Assembly (NCBI RefSeq): GCF_013782625.1
Contig: NZ_CP056199.1
Coordinates: forward strand, 62,001-126,000
Source: Enterobacter sp. RHBSTW-00994
Lineage (GTDB): Bacteria; Pseudomonadota; Gammaproteobacteria; Enterobacterales; Enterobacteriaceae
DNA length: 64,000 nt
Reading direction: 5' to 3'
Position 1 is the first letter of the stretch. Each line of letters starts with the position of its first letter. Positions 47,543 through 57,701 of this stretch are shown here, one piece after another. The notes under the pieces are model-generated. The model had not been told where the DNA came from. It was given only the letters and a program-made list of their open reading frames with translations, and ran no database searches. The position numbers and the translations under genes are program-made.

Positions 47543-48816
47543 TAGTGACTCCGCTGAGGCAGATAAGGTTGCAGAAGTTGCAGCAGACGGGTCAGTGCAC
47601 CCTGATTCTGATGCAGGACTTCGACGGCATGGCGGCCATACCACAGGCGGTAATCTTCGTCTGTCAGCAGGGTTGATACCTCTTTCACGACGGAATCCGC
47701 ATCGGTCACGGTAATTAAGCCGTCGGCTTGCTGCAATTTAGCGCAGATATCTTTGAAGTTAAATGTATGCGGCCCCATCAGCACCGGAATGGCATGTGCA
47801 GCAGGTTCCAGTGGGTTATGACCACCACGTTCAACCAGGCTACCGCCGACGAAGGCCAGATCGGCAATTCCGTACAGCAGCATCAGTTCTCCCATCGTAT
47901 CGCCAATCACCACCTGAGTGCTGCTGGATGGGATCTCTCCACTGCTGCGGAGGGTGAAACTGAAACCGCCTTTTTGCACCATGTCACGGGCGTCTTTGAA
48001 ACGCTCCGGGTGACGGGGAACCAGAATCAGCAGTAAATCCGGGAATTTCTCCAGCAGTTTACGGTGGGCCTGGAGAATAATGTCTTCTTCACCATCATGA
48101 GTGCTGGTAGCGATCCAGACCTGGCGGCGTGGGGCCCACTGACGACGCAGCGTAATTGCACGTGCGGCGAGTTCAGGTGTCACGGAAATATCGAATTTCA
48201 GGCTACCGGTTACCGCGAGCTGGTTACGTTTCAAACCCAGCGCTGTAAATCGTGCGGCATCTTCTTCGTTTTGCGCCGCAATCAGCGTGATCTTACTGAG
48301 CAGGCGGCGCATGAATTTACCGAGTTTGCCGTAACCTTTTGCGGAACGTTCAGATAAGCGCGCATTGGCAATCACGAGTGGGATTTTACGAGCGTGCAGG
48401 GCGGAAATCATATTTGGCCATAGCTCGGTTTCCATCACAATCACCAGCTTTGGGCGAACGGTATTGAGGAAGCGGTTCATGGCACAGGGCAAATCGTAAG
48501 GCAGGTAGACGTGGTGCACGTCTTTACCAAAAGCGGATAACGCACGTTCAGATCCTGTCGGCGTCATGGTAGTGACAGTGATCGGCAATGACGGATAGCG
48601 GTGACGCAGGGCGCGAACCAACGGGATCGCCGCCAGCGTCTCACCAACAGAAACGGAATGCAGCAAAATACCGTCCGGGGCAACTTTATTGCGGCAATAG
48701 CCATAACGTTCGGCCCAGCGTTTTCGGTACGCAGGCGCTTTACGGCTACGAAGCAACAGTCGCAGCCACACCAGTGGCTGAATGATGTAGAGCAGAGCGG
48801 TATACAACAATTCCAA
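47542..48816 (-). CDS. waaA: Kdo transferase WaaA
   Basis: 424 residues if started at the TTG at 48816, which aligns with the E. coli start (ELLYTALLY); an in-frame ATG at 48861 would add 15 residues and is an alternative. It has an N-terminal membrane helix, then [30 protein letters not shown] and the C-terminal [20 protein letters not shown] with the GT30 GGS-H-x-NP motif. It transfers two Kdo residues to lipid A precursor. It is essential and coupled to waaE. Confidence 0.95.
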   Translation of the reverse strand: MELLYTALLYIIQPLVWLRLLLRSRKAPAYRKRWAERYGYCRNKVAPDGILLHSVSVGETLAAIPLVRALRHRYPSLPITVTTMTPTGSERALSAFGKDVHHVYLPYDLPCAMNRFLNTVRPKLVIVMETELWPNMISALHARKIPLVIANARLSERSAKGYGKLGKFMRRLLSKITLIAAQNEEDAARFTALGLKRNQLAVTGSLKFDISVTPELAARAITLRRQWAPRRQVWIATSTHDGEEDIILQAHRKLLEKFPDLLLILVPRHPERFKDARDMVQKGGFSFTLRSSGEIPSSSTQVVIGDTMGELMLLYGIADLAFVGGSLVERGGHNPLEPAAHAIPVLMGPHTFNFKDICAKLQQADGLITVTDADSVVKEVSTLLTDEDYRLWYGRHAVEVLHQNQGALTRLLQLLQPYLPQRSH

Positions 48817-48883
48817 GCGATTATCCGTTTTTTTTAGTTTCGGCGGGCAAATTCTAAGCATTTAAGCCAGGTAAAGCTATCTC

Positions 48884-49867
48884 TTATGCCAGATACCGTT
48901 TTAAACGGAAATAACGACGACCCAGTCGCCAGTGCTGGCGCAGCCCACGGGCGTTTTTCCAGATCAGTGCCCAGATCCCGCGGTCGAACAGTTCGCGGAT
49001 GATTTCGCGTTTCTTGGTTAGATCGCCGATGTTATTAATGGCATGAAGAATGCCCAGGCCCTCTTTCGCGATCTGCCACTGACAGGCTGGAACCCGGCGC
49101 ACGGCTTCCGGGTAACGCTGGTTGATAGCCTCCAGCATTTCGAGGATTTTCATGTAATGGCGCGCGTTACGCATACGCGTATCGTCTGTACCCGGCGTGT
49201 GGGATACTGACGCGGAGTGGATGAGATAGTCGTAAAACGTTTCGTCCGTGTACTGCACGCGTTTTGCGGTCAACAGGACTTCAGTGGTCCATGGAATATC
49301 CTGGTGGCGTAGCCCATGCTCGAAGGTAAAGCCCTGCTCTTTAATGAATGTATGGCGATAAATATTCAACCAGGTGACGTGCAGGAATTTACGTGATGCC
49401 AGAGCACGCTGTAGCCACGTTGGGCCATCCAGCACGCCGGTGGATTGCAGTTTGTCGGACGGGAAGATTTTCTTCGACGGTCTGCCATCATCGTAGATAT
49501 AGGTCCCGTTGCAGGTCGCAACATCAAGATCGTTCTTTTTGGCCATCTCCAGCAGACGTGGGTACATGCCAGGGTAGATGACGTCATCAATATCGGGAAA
49601 CGCCACATACTCACCCGTTGCTTCCGCCAGGCCGGTATTACGGGCTGCTGAAACCCCCTGATTTGCCTGGTCAATGACCTTATAAAACGGGAATTCGCTG
49701 GCGTACTGCGCAATGATGGCTGAGGAGTTGTCGCTTGACCCGTCGTTCACAACGACCAGTTCCAGACTGTCCAGATGTTGAGCTTTGATGCTGTCGAAAA
49801 ATGCACTCAGGAATTTTTCACCGTTATAGACGGCGACCACAAGGCTCAATAAAGGTTTGTCGGACAT
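48884..49867 (-). CDS. GT2-family glycosyltransferase, LPS core
   Basis: 327 residues from the ATG at 49867 (SDKPLLSLVVAVYNGEKFLS). GT-A features include VVVNDGSSDNSSAIIAQYA and a FPDIDDVIYPGMYPRL metal site (DxDD). The middle HVTWLNIYRHTFIKEQGF and HQDIPWTTEVLL are typical of LPS and capsule GT2 enzymes. It lies 68 bp before waaA on the same strand and is divergent from a GT4 gene. It probably adds an outer-core sugar; donor and acceptor are unknown. Confidence 0.87.
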   Translation of the reverse strand: MSDKPLLSLVVAVYNGEKFLSAFFDSIKAQHLDSLELVVVNDGSSDNSSAIIAQYASEFPFYKVIDQANQGVSAARNTGLAEATGEYVAFPDIDDVIYPGMYPRLLEMAKKNDLDVATCNGTYIYDDGRPSKKIFPSDKLQSTGVLDGPTWLQRALASRKFLHVTWLNIYRHTFIKEQGFTFEHGLRHQDIPWTTEVLLTAKRVQYTDETFYDYLIHSASVSHTPGTDDTRMRNARHYMKILEMLEAINQRYPEAVRRVPACQWQIAKEGLGILHAINNIGDLTKKREIIRELFDRGIWALIWKNARGLRQHWRLGRRYFRLKRYLA

Positions 49868-50024
49868 GCTTTCTCCGTTGTGTTCAAGGCAGACCACCCA
49901 TGTTGGTAAGGCCATTCGTGCTGTATTATATCCGGTGGATACTAAAAACATATGCCTGGAGGGACAAAGATCCTTTTGGGCGGCAAATTAGCGTCACGCT
50001 GGCGAGATTCATAACAGGAAATGT

Positions 50025-51128
50025 ATGCATATTGTTCACACTGAAGCAGACGGTGGCAAAGGCGGGCAGCCTCTGCGCATTATTAACGAATCGTTAGGGA
50101 TGATTCAGCGTGGCCATCAGGTGACCATTCTTTGTCCGGAAACCGCCCCCCTGCATGCGCTGGCGCGAAACGCCGGGCTGGCGGTGGTGACGATGCCGTT
50201 AAAGCGTAAGAACCTTAAAAATCTGCAGCTATTGCGTCGCTGGATGCGCGATAACCGTAAATCGATTGATGTCATCAATAGCCATAACTCCTCCGATACC
50301 TGGCTGGTGGCACTGGCGAATCTGACGTTGTCTAACCCCGTTCCGCTGGTGCGTACCCGCCATGCTTCTGGTGTACCACGTGACAACTGGACAACGCGCT
50401 GGCTGTTTCGCAAAGCCTGTTCACATATCGTGACGACCGGTGAAGCACTGCGTCTTCAGGTGGCGAATATTGGTGTCCCGATGTCCCAGAGTACCTCTGT
50501 GCCAAGCGGCGTCGATACGCTGCGTTTCCACCCGGCTGATAAGCATGAGGCCCGTGACCACTGCGGTTTATCGCAGGAGGATTTCTGGCTAGGCGTGGTG
50601 TCGCATTTGCGTCCTAACAAAGGCCACAGCGTGTTGTTGCGTGCCCTGGCAGCAATCGACAATCCACACATCAAGCTGGCGATTGTTGGCGAAGGCCCGC
50701 ACAAAGCGACGCTGGAGCAGGAGATCGTGAATCTGGGATTACAGCAACGCGTCCTGATGGCAGGGCATCGCAGCGATCCTGAACGCTGGTTCCCGGCGTT
50801 TGATATTGCGTTAAGTCCTTCACACGATATGGAAGGTTTACCGCAGGGCGTTCTGCAATCATTAGCCTCCCGCATTGCCACTATCGCGACAGATGCTGGC
50901 GGTACGGGCGATGCAGTGATTAACGGTCAGACGGGGATTTTGATCGCGCAGCGCGATGAGAAAGCGCTGCACGATGCAATTGTGAAACTGTATGACGACG
51001 CGGGGATGCGTGAGACGCTTGCACAGCAAGGCTACGATTATCTGTGTAGCCACTTCACGCGCGAATGTATGCTGGACGCAATGGAGAACGTCTTCTCTGA
51101 TGCGGCTCAGCGCAGCAGGTCGCGGTAA
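50025..51128 (+). CDS. GT4-family glycosyltransferase, LPS core
   Basis: 367 residues after AACAGGAAATGT. The GT-B fold is visible: MHIVHTEADGGKGGQPLRII (acceptor-domain loop), VVSHLRPNKGHSVLLRAL, and SPSHDMEGLPQGVLQSLA with the GT4 E-x7-E motif (the first Glu in DMEGLPQ). It is the only plus-strand gene within the core cluster, divergent from the GT2 gene at 48884 and overlapping the convergent GT4 gene at 51107 by 22 bp. It is likely a core sugar transferase with separate regulation. Confidence 0.86.
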   Translation: MHIVHTEADGGKGGQPLRIINESLGMIQRGHQVTILCPETAPLHALARNAGLAVVTMPLKRKNLKNLQLLRRWMRDNRKSIDVINSHNSSDTWLVALANLTLSNPVPLVRTRHASGVPRDNWTTRWLFRKACSHIVTTGEALRLQVANIGVPMSQSTSVPSGVDTLRFHPADKHEARDHCGLSQEDFWLGVVSHLRPNKGHSVLLRALAAIDNPHIKLAIVGEGPHKATLEQEIVNLGLQQRVLMAGHRSDPERWFPAFDIALSPSHDMEGLPQGVLQSLASRIATIATDAGGTGDAVINGQTGILIAQRDEKALHDAIVKLYDDAGMRETLAQQGYDYLCSHFTRECMLDAMENVFSDAAQRSRSR

Positions 51129-52216
51129 AGCGCCTGTAACTCTTTGGCCATTCTGTCCAGAGTATAGGGTTCAGCCGTTGCGCGCGCGGCGGCTGAATAG
51201 TTAACGCCCTGCTCAAGGCCTTGCAGCCAGTGAGTGATCGCCTGCTGATAGCCTGCACTGTCCAGTGCATCACGCACCCAGCCGTTTTGGCCTTCTTCTA
51301 CCCACTCCGCTGCGCCGCAGCCGTGGCTGGTGAAAAGCGGTAAGCCACAGGCCAGCGCTTCCACGCAGACATTCGGGAACGGATCGTAGAGCGTTGGCAG
51401 AATCAGCGCATCAGCCGTACCGTAAACTTCACGCACATCAGCAACAGGCCCCAGGAAGTGCACGCGAGATGCAACACCCAGCGTTCGTGCCAGCTTTTCA
51501 AATTTACGGGCATGCTTATCGCGCCCGGCAATCAGTAGCCAGACATCCTGGTGCGGCACAATGGCGCGTAATGCGGTCGCAACACCTTTACGGCTAAAGC
51601 CGGAACCCACATATGCCAGTACTGGCGCGGTTTGCGGGATGCCCAGCGCCGCACGTTGCGAATGTGCGCGCACGTCCGGGCTGAAATACGCGGTATCCAC
51701 ACCGTTGTAGATCACTGTTAGCTTGTCATCCGGCAGCGCGAAGCGGTGGGCGATGTCATCACGCACCATCTTCGAGTTACAGATAACCTTACGCAGCTGT
51801 GGGTGGGTAAACATCTGCGTCTCGGCATGCAAAATATAACGATGATAGCGGCTCAGCGACTGCGCCCAGCGTGCCAGCGGCGACAAAATACGGCCATACT
51901 GTTCAAGCCAGGTGGCATGAACACCATCACCTGCGCGAAAAATTGTGGCGCCAGGGATACGTTCATGACTCTGCACGATATCGAATTGCGCGAAATGCGA
52001 GGCGGCTTCCGCTGCAAATCCGGATTCACGGGCAATGCGATTACGGAACGGCGGGTTAACGGTGAGTGTGTTCCAGCCCGCAGCATCTTCCCACTGGCGG
52101 GCAATCAGCGTCACATCCAGCGAGGTATCCTGCGCCAGGACGTTTAGCGCACGGGAAACAAAGCGTTCTGCGCCACCGTTCGGGTTGTAGGTTTGTCGGA
52201 CGATAGCCAGCTTCAT
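51107..52216 (-). CDS. GT4-family core glycosyltransferase (WabG-like)
   Basis: 369 residues. It has NPNGGAERFVSRAL at the N-terminus, VQSHERIPGATIFRAGDGVH, YVGSGFSRKGVATALRA and LPTLYDPFPNVCVEALACGLP with the GT4 E-x7-E. By position directly after waaQ and by the RxxYxxxGGAERF start, it corresponds to the enzyme that acts on heptose II, WabG in Klebsiella (a galacturonic acid transferase); the donor sugar is inferred, not proven. It overlaps the waaQ stop by four bases (ATGA). Confidence 0.85.
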   Translation of the reverse strand: MKLAIVRQTYNPNGGAERFVSRALNVLAQDTSLDVTLIARQWEDAAGWNTLTVNPPFRNRIARESGFAAEAASHFAQFDIVQSHERIPGATIFRAGDGVHATWLEQYGRILSPLARWAQSLSRYHRYILHAETQMFTHPQLRKVICNSKMVRDDIAHRFALPDDKLTVIYNGVDTAYFSPDVRAHSQRAALGIPQTAPVLAYVGSGFSRKGVATALRAIVPHQDVWLLIAGRDKHARKFEKLARTLGVASRVHFLGPVADVREVYGTADALILPTLYDPFPNVCVEALACGLPLFTSHGCGAAEWVEEGQNGWVRDALDSAGYQQAITHWLQGLEQGVNYSAAARATAEPYTLDRMAKELQALYRDLLR

Positions 52217-53316
52217 GCAGGATATTCCAGCAATAACGTATCAATGGCGCTCAGCACCTGTTGAGGTGTGATTGCCGTAATGCAGTCAGAAACGCCGCCG
52301 TCACCACAGCCTGCTTTGCCGCAAGGCTGACAGGTAAATCCGGCAGTGATAACGCGATAATTCACGCCCCACGGCGCCCACTTGATCGCCCCGGTTGGGC
52401 CAAAAATGGCCACCGTCGGTGTACCTACGGCGCTGGCGAGGTGCATTGGCATAGAATCGACGCCAAAGTAAATACGCGCGTGTTTCATGAGCGCGCCCAG
52501 CTCTTTCAGGTTCAACTGGCCGCTTAAATCAAACACCGGCTGGGTGAGTGCGGCGCGCAGCTCATCCATATACGCAGTTTCTTCTTTTGACGGTGCTGCA
52601 GAGAGAATAATTGGCAGGCCACGCGCCGCCAGGTTATCGATGGTTGCCGCCAGTTTTTTGATATCCCAGGCCTTAAACATCCAGCGGGACGTTGGGTGCA
52701 CCAGAATATAGGATTTACTGGCGAGTCCAAACCCGGCCAGTTTCTCCGCAACCGAGGCTTCTGCCGCATCGCCCGGTACAAACAGGGTATGCTTGTCTTC
52801 ATCAGATTGCGGATGAATACCGATGCGCCGCAGTGCATCAAGATTCACTTCGACCATATGGCGGCTGTTGTCCTGAATCGCCGGGTAGAGCGTGGTGAAG
52901 GATTTCACCCAGCGACGACGCGACAGGCCACCGCGTTTATCCGGCTTAAAACCCACGGAGACACGCGGTTTCAGGCGACGCGCCAGGCGTGCGCCATGCC
53001 AGTGTTCGGTCAGGTTAATCAGCACATCGTACTGGCGACCTTTCAGGGTATTCAGTAGCGCACGATACAGACGAAGCTGTTCAAACCAGCCTTTTTTACG
53101 CCAGTTGCGGCCAATGGTATGTACTTGATCGATATACGGATGGCTGGTTAGCATCGCCTGGGTGTCGTCATACACCAGGGCATCCACTTCAACGTCCGGC
53201 CAGTTCTTTTTCAACACGGTAAAGACCGGCGAAGTTAGCAGAACATCACCGTGGTGACGCAGCTTAATGATCAGCACGCGCTTTGGTGGGCGCTCCGCTG
53301 AGAAAAAATCAGACAT
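52213..53316 (-). CDS. waaQ: LPS heptosyltransferase III
   Basis: 367 residues of the GT9 family: RVLIIKLRHHGDVLLTSPVF at the start, HPTSRWMFKAWD and the C-terminal FGVDSMPMHLASAVGTPTVA. CQPCGKAGCGDGGVSDCI is the Cys-rich loop typical of WaaQ. It adds a branching heptose to heptose II. Its start overlaps the end of waaC by eight bases. Confidence 0.93.
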   Translation of the reverse strand: MSDFFSAERPPKRVLIIKLRHHGDVLLTSPVFTVLKKNWPDVEVDALVYDDTQAMLTSHPYIDQVHTIGRNWRKKGWFEQLRLYRALLNTLKGRQYDVLINLTEHWHGARLARRLKPRVSVGFKPDKRGGLSRRRWVKSFTTLYPAIQDNSRHMVEVNLDALRRIGIHPQSDEDKHTLFVPGDAAEASVAEKLAGFGLASKSYILVHPTSRWMFKAWDIKKLAATIDNLAARGLPIILSAAPSKEETAYMDELRAALTQPVFDLSGQLNLKELGALMKHARIYFGVDSMPMHLASAVGTPTVAIFGPTGAIKWAPWGVNYRVITAGFTCQPCGKAGCGDGGVSDCITAITPQQVLSAIDTLLLEYPA

Positions 53317-54295
53317 AGGCTCTCTCTGCTGCCAGCAAAGGCTCTAATTGCGCAAATACCGCAGCGGCGTTGAGGTCGCTCAGCTGCGATGAATGTTCCG
53401 GACGGCAGATATATTGATTTTTTCCGTAGCCGCCGATAAGGCCCGGGTCCGTTGGGCCGTAAAGCGTAATATTAGGACGATCCAGCGCCGCCGTCAGGTG
53501 GCTGAGGCCGGTATCGACAGAAACCACTGCCATTGCCCCCGCCAGTTCTTGTGCCACGCCATCCAGCTTCATGCGCGGCAGAACGTCCACGTAATCAAAG
53601 CCTTCAGCCAGACGTTTAGCACGCGCCTCTTCATGCGGCGCCCCCCACGGGAGCTTGATGCGCAGCCCGGCGTTGCCAAGCAAACCAATCAGGTCGCGCC
53701 AGTGTGTTTCTGGCCAGTGCTTGTCATCACGGGTGGTTGCATGCAGGAAAACTAAGTAAGGCGGGGCATCTTGCTGTGAAGCATGGAGGAAATGTTGCGA
53801 AATGGCGTAGTCGCCCTGGATGTCTGGTTTTGCATAGCCCAGGCTTTTGGCAAACAGCTCACGGGTGCGTTCTACGGCGTGCTGTTGTTTGGCTATATGA
53901 TGACGACGGTTGTAGAACAGGCTCGCCAGCGGCTCGCGGGCGGTTTGCCAATCCATTCCGTGCTTCACGCCGTGTGCCAGACGAGTAACCAGCGCGGCGC
54001 TTTTTACCAGCCCTTGTGCGTCAATAATTGCATCATAGTGTTGCGCCTGCACTGCAGCGCGAAATGTGTTGCGTTCGGCTTTAATAGGGGCTGAGAACCA
54101 GGTTTTTCGCCAGCGACGAATCGCTACCGGGATCACGCGGTCAACTGATTCATGCCAGGTGGGGATCTGCGCGAAGCCTTCTTCCACGACCCAGTCAAAA
54201 CGAATGCCGGGAATGGCCTGCATGGCGTCCGTCAGCGACGGTAGCGTATGCAGGACATCGCCCATGGAAGAGGTTTTAACGATCAATACCCGCAT
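53309..54295 (-). CDS. waaC: LPS heptosyltransferase I
   Basis: 328 residues (E. coli 319), GT9: MRVLIVKTSSMGDVLHTLPS, HATTRDDKHWPETHWRDL and SVDTGLSHLTAALDRPNITL. It adds the first L-glycero-D-manno-heptose to Kdo. It lies three bases after waaF in the hldD-waaF-waaC-waaQ operon. Confidence 0.97.
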   Translation of the reverse strand: MRVLIVKTSSMGDVLHTLPSLTDAMQAIPGIRFDWVVEEGFAQIPTWHESVDRVIPVAIRRWRKTWFSAPIKAERNTFRAAVQAQHYDAIIDAQGLVKSAALVTRLAHGVKHGMDWQTAREPLASLFYNRRHHIAKQQHAVERTRELFAKSLGYAKPDIQGDYAISQHFLHASQQDAPPYLVFLHATTRDDKHWPETHWRDLIGLLGNAGLRIKLPWGAPHEEARAKRLAEGFDYVDVLPRMKLDGVAQELAGAMAVVSVDTGLSHLTAALDRPNITLYGPTDPGLIGGYGKNQYICRPEHSSQLSDLNAAAVFAQLEPLLAAERAYV

Positions 54296-54298
54296 TCG

Positions 54299-55345
54299 TT
54301 ATCCTTCATCGTTCAACAGCAAATCGTTGAGCTCTTCAAGAACGCGCTGCGGCGTAATGTCGATCAGGCTCTGATGATAACCTTCCGCCGCATCGCCTTT
54401 ACGGACTTTGTGGTAGCCGGTAATCAGGCGGATCACCCGCGCTTTATTCGACAACGGCGGCGTAAAGTCCGGGCTACTCGGACCATAAAGGGCGACCAGC
54501 GGACGATTCAGTGCAGCGGCAACGTGCATCAGGCCTGAGTCGTTAGTGACGACGGCTTTACAGGCCGCAAGTAAAATCACCGCTTGTTCCAGTTGAGTTT
54601 CACCGGCCAGATTGCGACACCAGGCCTGCTGCTCGTTACTGAGTGTGGCCAGGATTTCGTTGCCTGCTTCGTGGTCTTTCGCCGAGCCAAACAGGACAAT
54701 CTGATAGCCTTCGTCAATCAACTGCTTCGCCAGCTCGGCGTAGTGATAGTGCGGCCAGCGTTTTGCCGGGCCGAATTCAGCGCCTGGGCAAAAGCCGATC
54801 ATCGGGCGTTCGGACGAGATACCAAAGGTGTTACAGGTCTGAGATTTCTCACCATCGTTAACCTGCAACTGTGGCCACAACAGCGGCTGTGGCAGATCTT
54901 TGGCGCTGCGCATTACCCCTTTGTCGTAGGCCAGAGCGACATAGCGTTCTACCATCAACGGCCAGGCTTCTTTATCCAGGACTCGCGCGTCATTCAGCAG
55001 GCCATAGCGCATTTCACCGCGCCAGCCGGTGCGATGAGGTACACCTGCAAAGAAAGGCACTAAGGCCGATTTGAACGAGTTTGGCAGGACGTAGGCGCGG
55101 TCATAGCGCTTGTCTCGCAGACTATGACCGAGCTTACGGCGTTCGCCAATTTCCAGCGCCCCGTGGCCAAGCGGCATCGGGATCGCGTCATTGACTTCCG
55201 GCATACGCGATAACAACGGACGACACCATGCCGGAGCCATCACGTCGATTACTGCCTGGGGATAGCGCGCCTTGAGCGTGCGATAGAGACTTTGCGACAT
55301 CATCATGTCGCCCACCCATGACGGGCCTATCACCAAAATTTTCAT
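54299..55345 (-). CDS. waaF: LPS heptosyltransferase II
   Basis: 348 residues, the same length as in E. coli. GT9 motifs are MKILVIGPSWVGDMMMSQSL, GFCPGAEFGPAKRWPHYHYA and VTNDSGLMHVAAALNRPLVA. It adds the second heptose. It is separated from hldD by only two bases. Confidence 0.98.
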   Translation of the reverse strand: MKILVIGPSWVGDMMMSQSLYRTLKARYPQAVIDVMAPAWCRPLLSRMPEVNDAIPMPLGHGALEIGERRKLGHSLRDKRYDRAYVLPNSFKSALVPFFAGVPHRTGWRGEMRYGLLNDARVLDKEAWPLMVERYVALAYDKGVMRSAKDLPQPLLWPQLQVNDGEKSQTCNTFGISSERPMIGFCPGAEFGPAKRWPHYHYAELAKQLIDEGYQIVLFGSAKDHEAGNEILATLSNEQQAWCRNLAGETQLEQAVILLAACKAVVTNDSGLMHVAAALNRPLVALYGPSSPDFTPPLSNKARVIRLITGYHKVRKGDAAEGYHQSLIDITPQRVLEELNDLLLNDEG

Positions 55346-55347
55346 AC

Positions 55348-56280
55348 TTACGCGTCGCGGTTCAACCAGGCCATGTACTCCGTTACACCTTCTGCAACGG
55401 TCTTGAACGGCTTGTCATAGCCAGCAGCACGCAGGTTGGTCAGGTCGGCCTGAGTGAATGCCTGGTAGCGGCCTTTCAGTTTTTCCGGGAACGGAATGTA
55501 CTCAAGGCTGCCTTTTTTGTGGTACGCCAGCGCAGCGTCTGCCACCGCCTGGAAGGATTCCGCGCGACCAGTACCCAGGTTGAAGATGCCGGATACGCCG
55601 TTTTCCCAGAACCACAGGTTCACTGCAGCAACGTCACCGACGTAAACGAAGTCGCGCTTAAAGCCATCACTGCCTTCGAACAATTTCGGGCTTTCGCCGT
55701 TGTTCAACTGAGTGTTCAGGTGGAATGCCACACTCGCCATGCTGCCTTTATGTCCTTCACGCGGCCCGTACACGTTGAAGTAACGGAAGCCGACAATTTG
55801 TGAGTTCGCTTCTGGCAGAACCTGGCGCACATATTCGTCGAACAGGAACTTTGAGTAGCCGTAGACGTTCAGTGGCTGTTCGTATTCACGGGACTCAATG
55901 AAGTCAGACGTACGGCCGCCGTACGTGGCTGCAGAAGAGGCATACAGGAACGGAATTTCACGCTCCAGGCAGTAGTGGAGGAGCTCTTTAGAGTACTGGT
56001 AATTGTTGTCCATCATGTACTTGCCATCCCACTCGGTGGTGGAGGAACAAGCACCTTCATGGAAGATGGCATCAATATCGTCGAACTCTTCACCTGCCAT
56101 AATCTGGATAAGGAAATCTTCTTTATCCATGTAGTCGGCAATGTTCAGATCCACCAGGTTTACAAACTTAGTACCGTCTTTCAGGTTGTCCACTACCAGG
56201 ATGTCGGTGATGCCTTTGTCATTGAGAGCTTTAACAATGTTGCTGCCGATAAAGCCCGCGCCGCCGGTAACGATGATCAT
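55348..56280 (-). CDS. hldD: ADP-L-glycero-D-manno-heptose-6-epimerase
   Basis: 310 residues, an NADP-dependent short-chain dehydrogenase with [18 protein letters not shown] (Rossmann loop), the Y-x3-K catalytic pair in [13 protein letters not shown] and the [20 protein letters not shown] block. It makes the heptose donor used by WaaC, WaaF and WaaQ. It is the first gene of the core operon, divergent from kbl. Confidence 0.98.
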   Translation of the reverse strand: MIIVTGGAGFIGSNIVKALNDKGITDILVVDNLKDGTKFVNLVDLNIADYMDKEDFLIQIMAGEEFDDIDAIFHEGACSSTTEWDGKYMMDNNYQYSKELLHYCLEREIPFLYASSAATYGGRTSDFIESREYEQPLNVYGYSKFLFDEYVRQVLPEANSQIVGFRYFNVYGPREGHKGSMASVAFHLNTQLNNGESPKLFEGSDGFKRDFVYVGDVAAVNLWFWENGVSGIFNLGTGRAESFQAVADAALAYHKKGSLEYIPFPEKLKGRYQAFTQADLTNLRAAGYDKPFKTVAEGVTEYMAWLNRDA

Positions 56281-56495
56281 AACTGTAACCTTTGAAGTGT
56301 GGAGTCCGGGGACAATCCCGGACGCTAATATTCATATCATATCATTACTATGGCGACCCTTCAGCCATTCACCGACATCGCGCAAGGGTACGCGTGATTT
56401 ATGCTGCAAAAACGAGAAGAGATAATGTGTCATCTCGTCATGAAGTATAGCTTTGGGTAATATGTGCCGAAATTTGCCGAGTCTGGAGAATTGCA

Positions 56496-57692
56496 ATGCG
56501 TGGTGATTTTTACAAACAGTTAAACAGCGACCTGGACACCGCACGTGCGGAAGGGTTGTTCAAAGAAGAGCGTATTATTACGTCTGCGCAGCAAGCGGAC
56601 ATCACTGTTGCTGATGGCAGCCATGTGATCAACTTTTGTGCGAACAACTACTTAGGTCTTGCGAATCACCCTGAGCTAATTGCCGCGGCTAAAAACGGCA
56701 TGGACACCCACGGTTTTGGTATGGCTTCCGTCCGCTTTATTTGTGGTACTCAGGACAGCCACAAGCAGCTTGAGAAAAAGCTGGCTGAGTTCCTCGGTAT
56801 GGAAGATGCGATTCTGTACTCCTCGTGCTTCGATGCTAACGGCGGTCTGTTTGAGACGTTGCTTGGCGCAGAAGATGCGATTATCTCCGACGCCCTGAAC
56901 CACGCCTCTATCATCGACGGCGTGCGTCTGTGTAAAGCGAAACGCTTCCGCTATGCAAACAACGACATGGTCGAGCTGGAGGCGCGCCTGAAAGAAGCGC
57001 GTGAAGCCGGTGTGCGTCATGTACTGATCGCGACCGACGGTGTGTTCTCGATGGATGGCGTGATCGCCAACCTGAAAGGTGTGTGCGATCTGGCTGATAA
57101 ATACGATGCGCTGGTGATGGTCGATGATTCCCATGCGGTTGGCTTTGTGGGCGAGAACGGCCGTGGTTCCCACGAATACTGTGACGTGATGGGCCGTGTG
57201 GACATCATTACCGGTACGCTGGGTAAAGCGCTGGGTGGGGCATCTGGTGGCTATACCGCAGCACGCAAAGAAGTGGTTGAGTGGCTGCGTCAGCGCTCTC
57301 GTCCGTATCTTTTCTCCAACTCGCTGGCGCCAGCCATTGTGGCGGCTTCCATCAAAGTGCTGGAAATGGTGGAAGTAGGCAGCGAACTGCGCGATCGCCT
57401 GTGGTCCAATGCCCGTTTGTTCCGCGAAAAAATGAGTGCTGCAGGTTTTACTCTGGCCGGTGCTGACCACGCGATCATCCCGGTGATGCTGGGCGATGCG
57501 GTCGTGGCGCAGAACTTTGCCCGTGAACTGCAAAAAGAAGGTATCTACGTGACCGGGTTCTTCTTCCCGGTTGTACCAAAAGGCCAGGCCCGTATCCGTA
57601 CACAGATGTCTGCGGCGCATTCGCCTGAACAAATTGAGCGTGCGGTTGAAGCCTTTATCCGCATCGGCAAACAACTGGGCGTGATTGCCTAA
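56496..57692 (+). CDS. kbl: Glycine C-acetyltransferase (2-amino-3-ketobutyrate CoA ligase)
   Basis: 398 residues, as in E. coli. A PLP-dependent alpha-oxoamine synthase: [34 protein letters not shown] and the PLP lysine in [14 protein letters not shown]. It splits 2-amino-3-ketobutyrate with CoA to glycine and acetyl-CoA. It is in an operon with tdh, which makes its substrate. TCTGGAGAATTGCA precedes the ATG. Confidence 0.98.
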   Translation: MRGDFYKQLNSDLDTARAEGLFKEERIITSAQQADITVADGSHVINFCANNYLGLANHPELIAAAKNGMDTHGFGMASVRFICGTQDSHKQLEKKLAEFLGMEDAILYSSCFDANGGLFETLLGAEDAIISDALNHASIIDGVRLCKAKRFRYANNDMVELEARLKEAREAGVRHVLIATDGVFSMDGVIANLKGVCDLADKYDALVMVDDSHAVGFVGENGRGSHEYCDVMGRVDIITGTLGKALGGASGGYTAARKEVVEWLRQRSRPYLFSNSLAPAIVAASIKVLEMVEVGSELRDRLWSNARLFREKMSAAGFTLAGADHAIIPVMLGDAVVAQNFARELQKEGIYVTGFFFPVVPKGQARIRTQMSAAHSPEQIERAVEAFIRIGKQLGVIA

Positions 57693-57701
57693 GGATCTGT
57701 G

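Noticed and set aside
49868-50024. JUMPstart/ops element in the LPS core promoter region
   Set aside because: No GGCGGTAGCGT-type sequence is found here or before hldD or the tdh-yibQ group.
56676-57674. Long minus-strand open frame opposite kbl
   Set aside because: It is a shadow of the high-GC third positions of kbl; no motif is visible.
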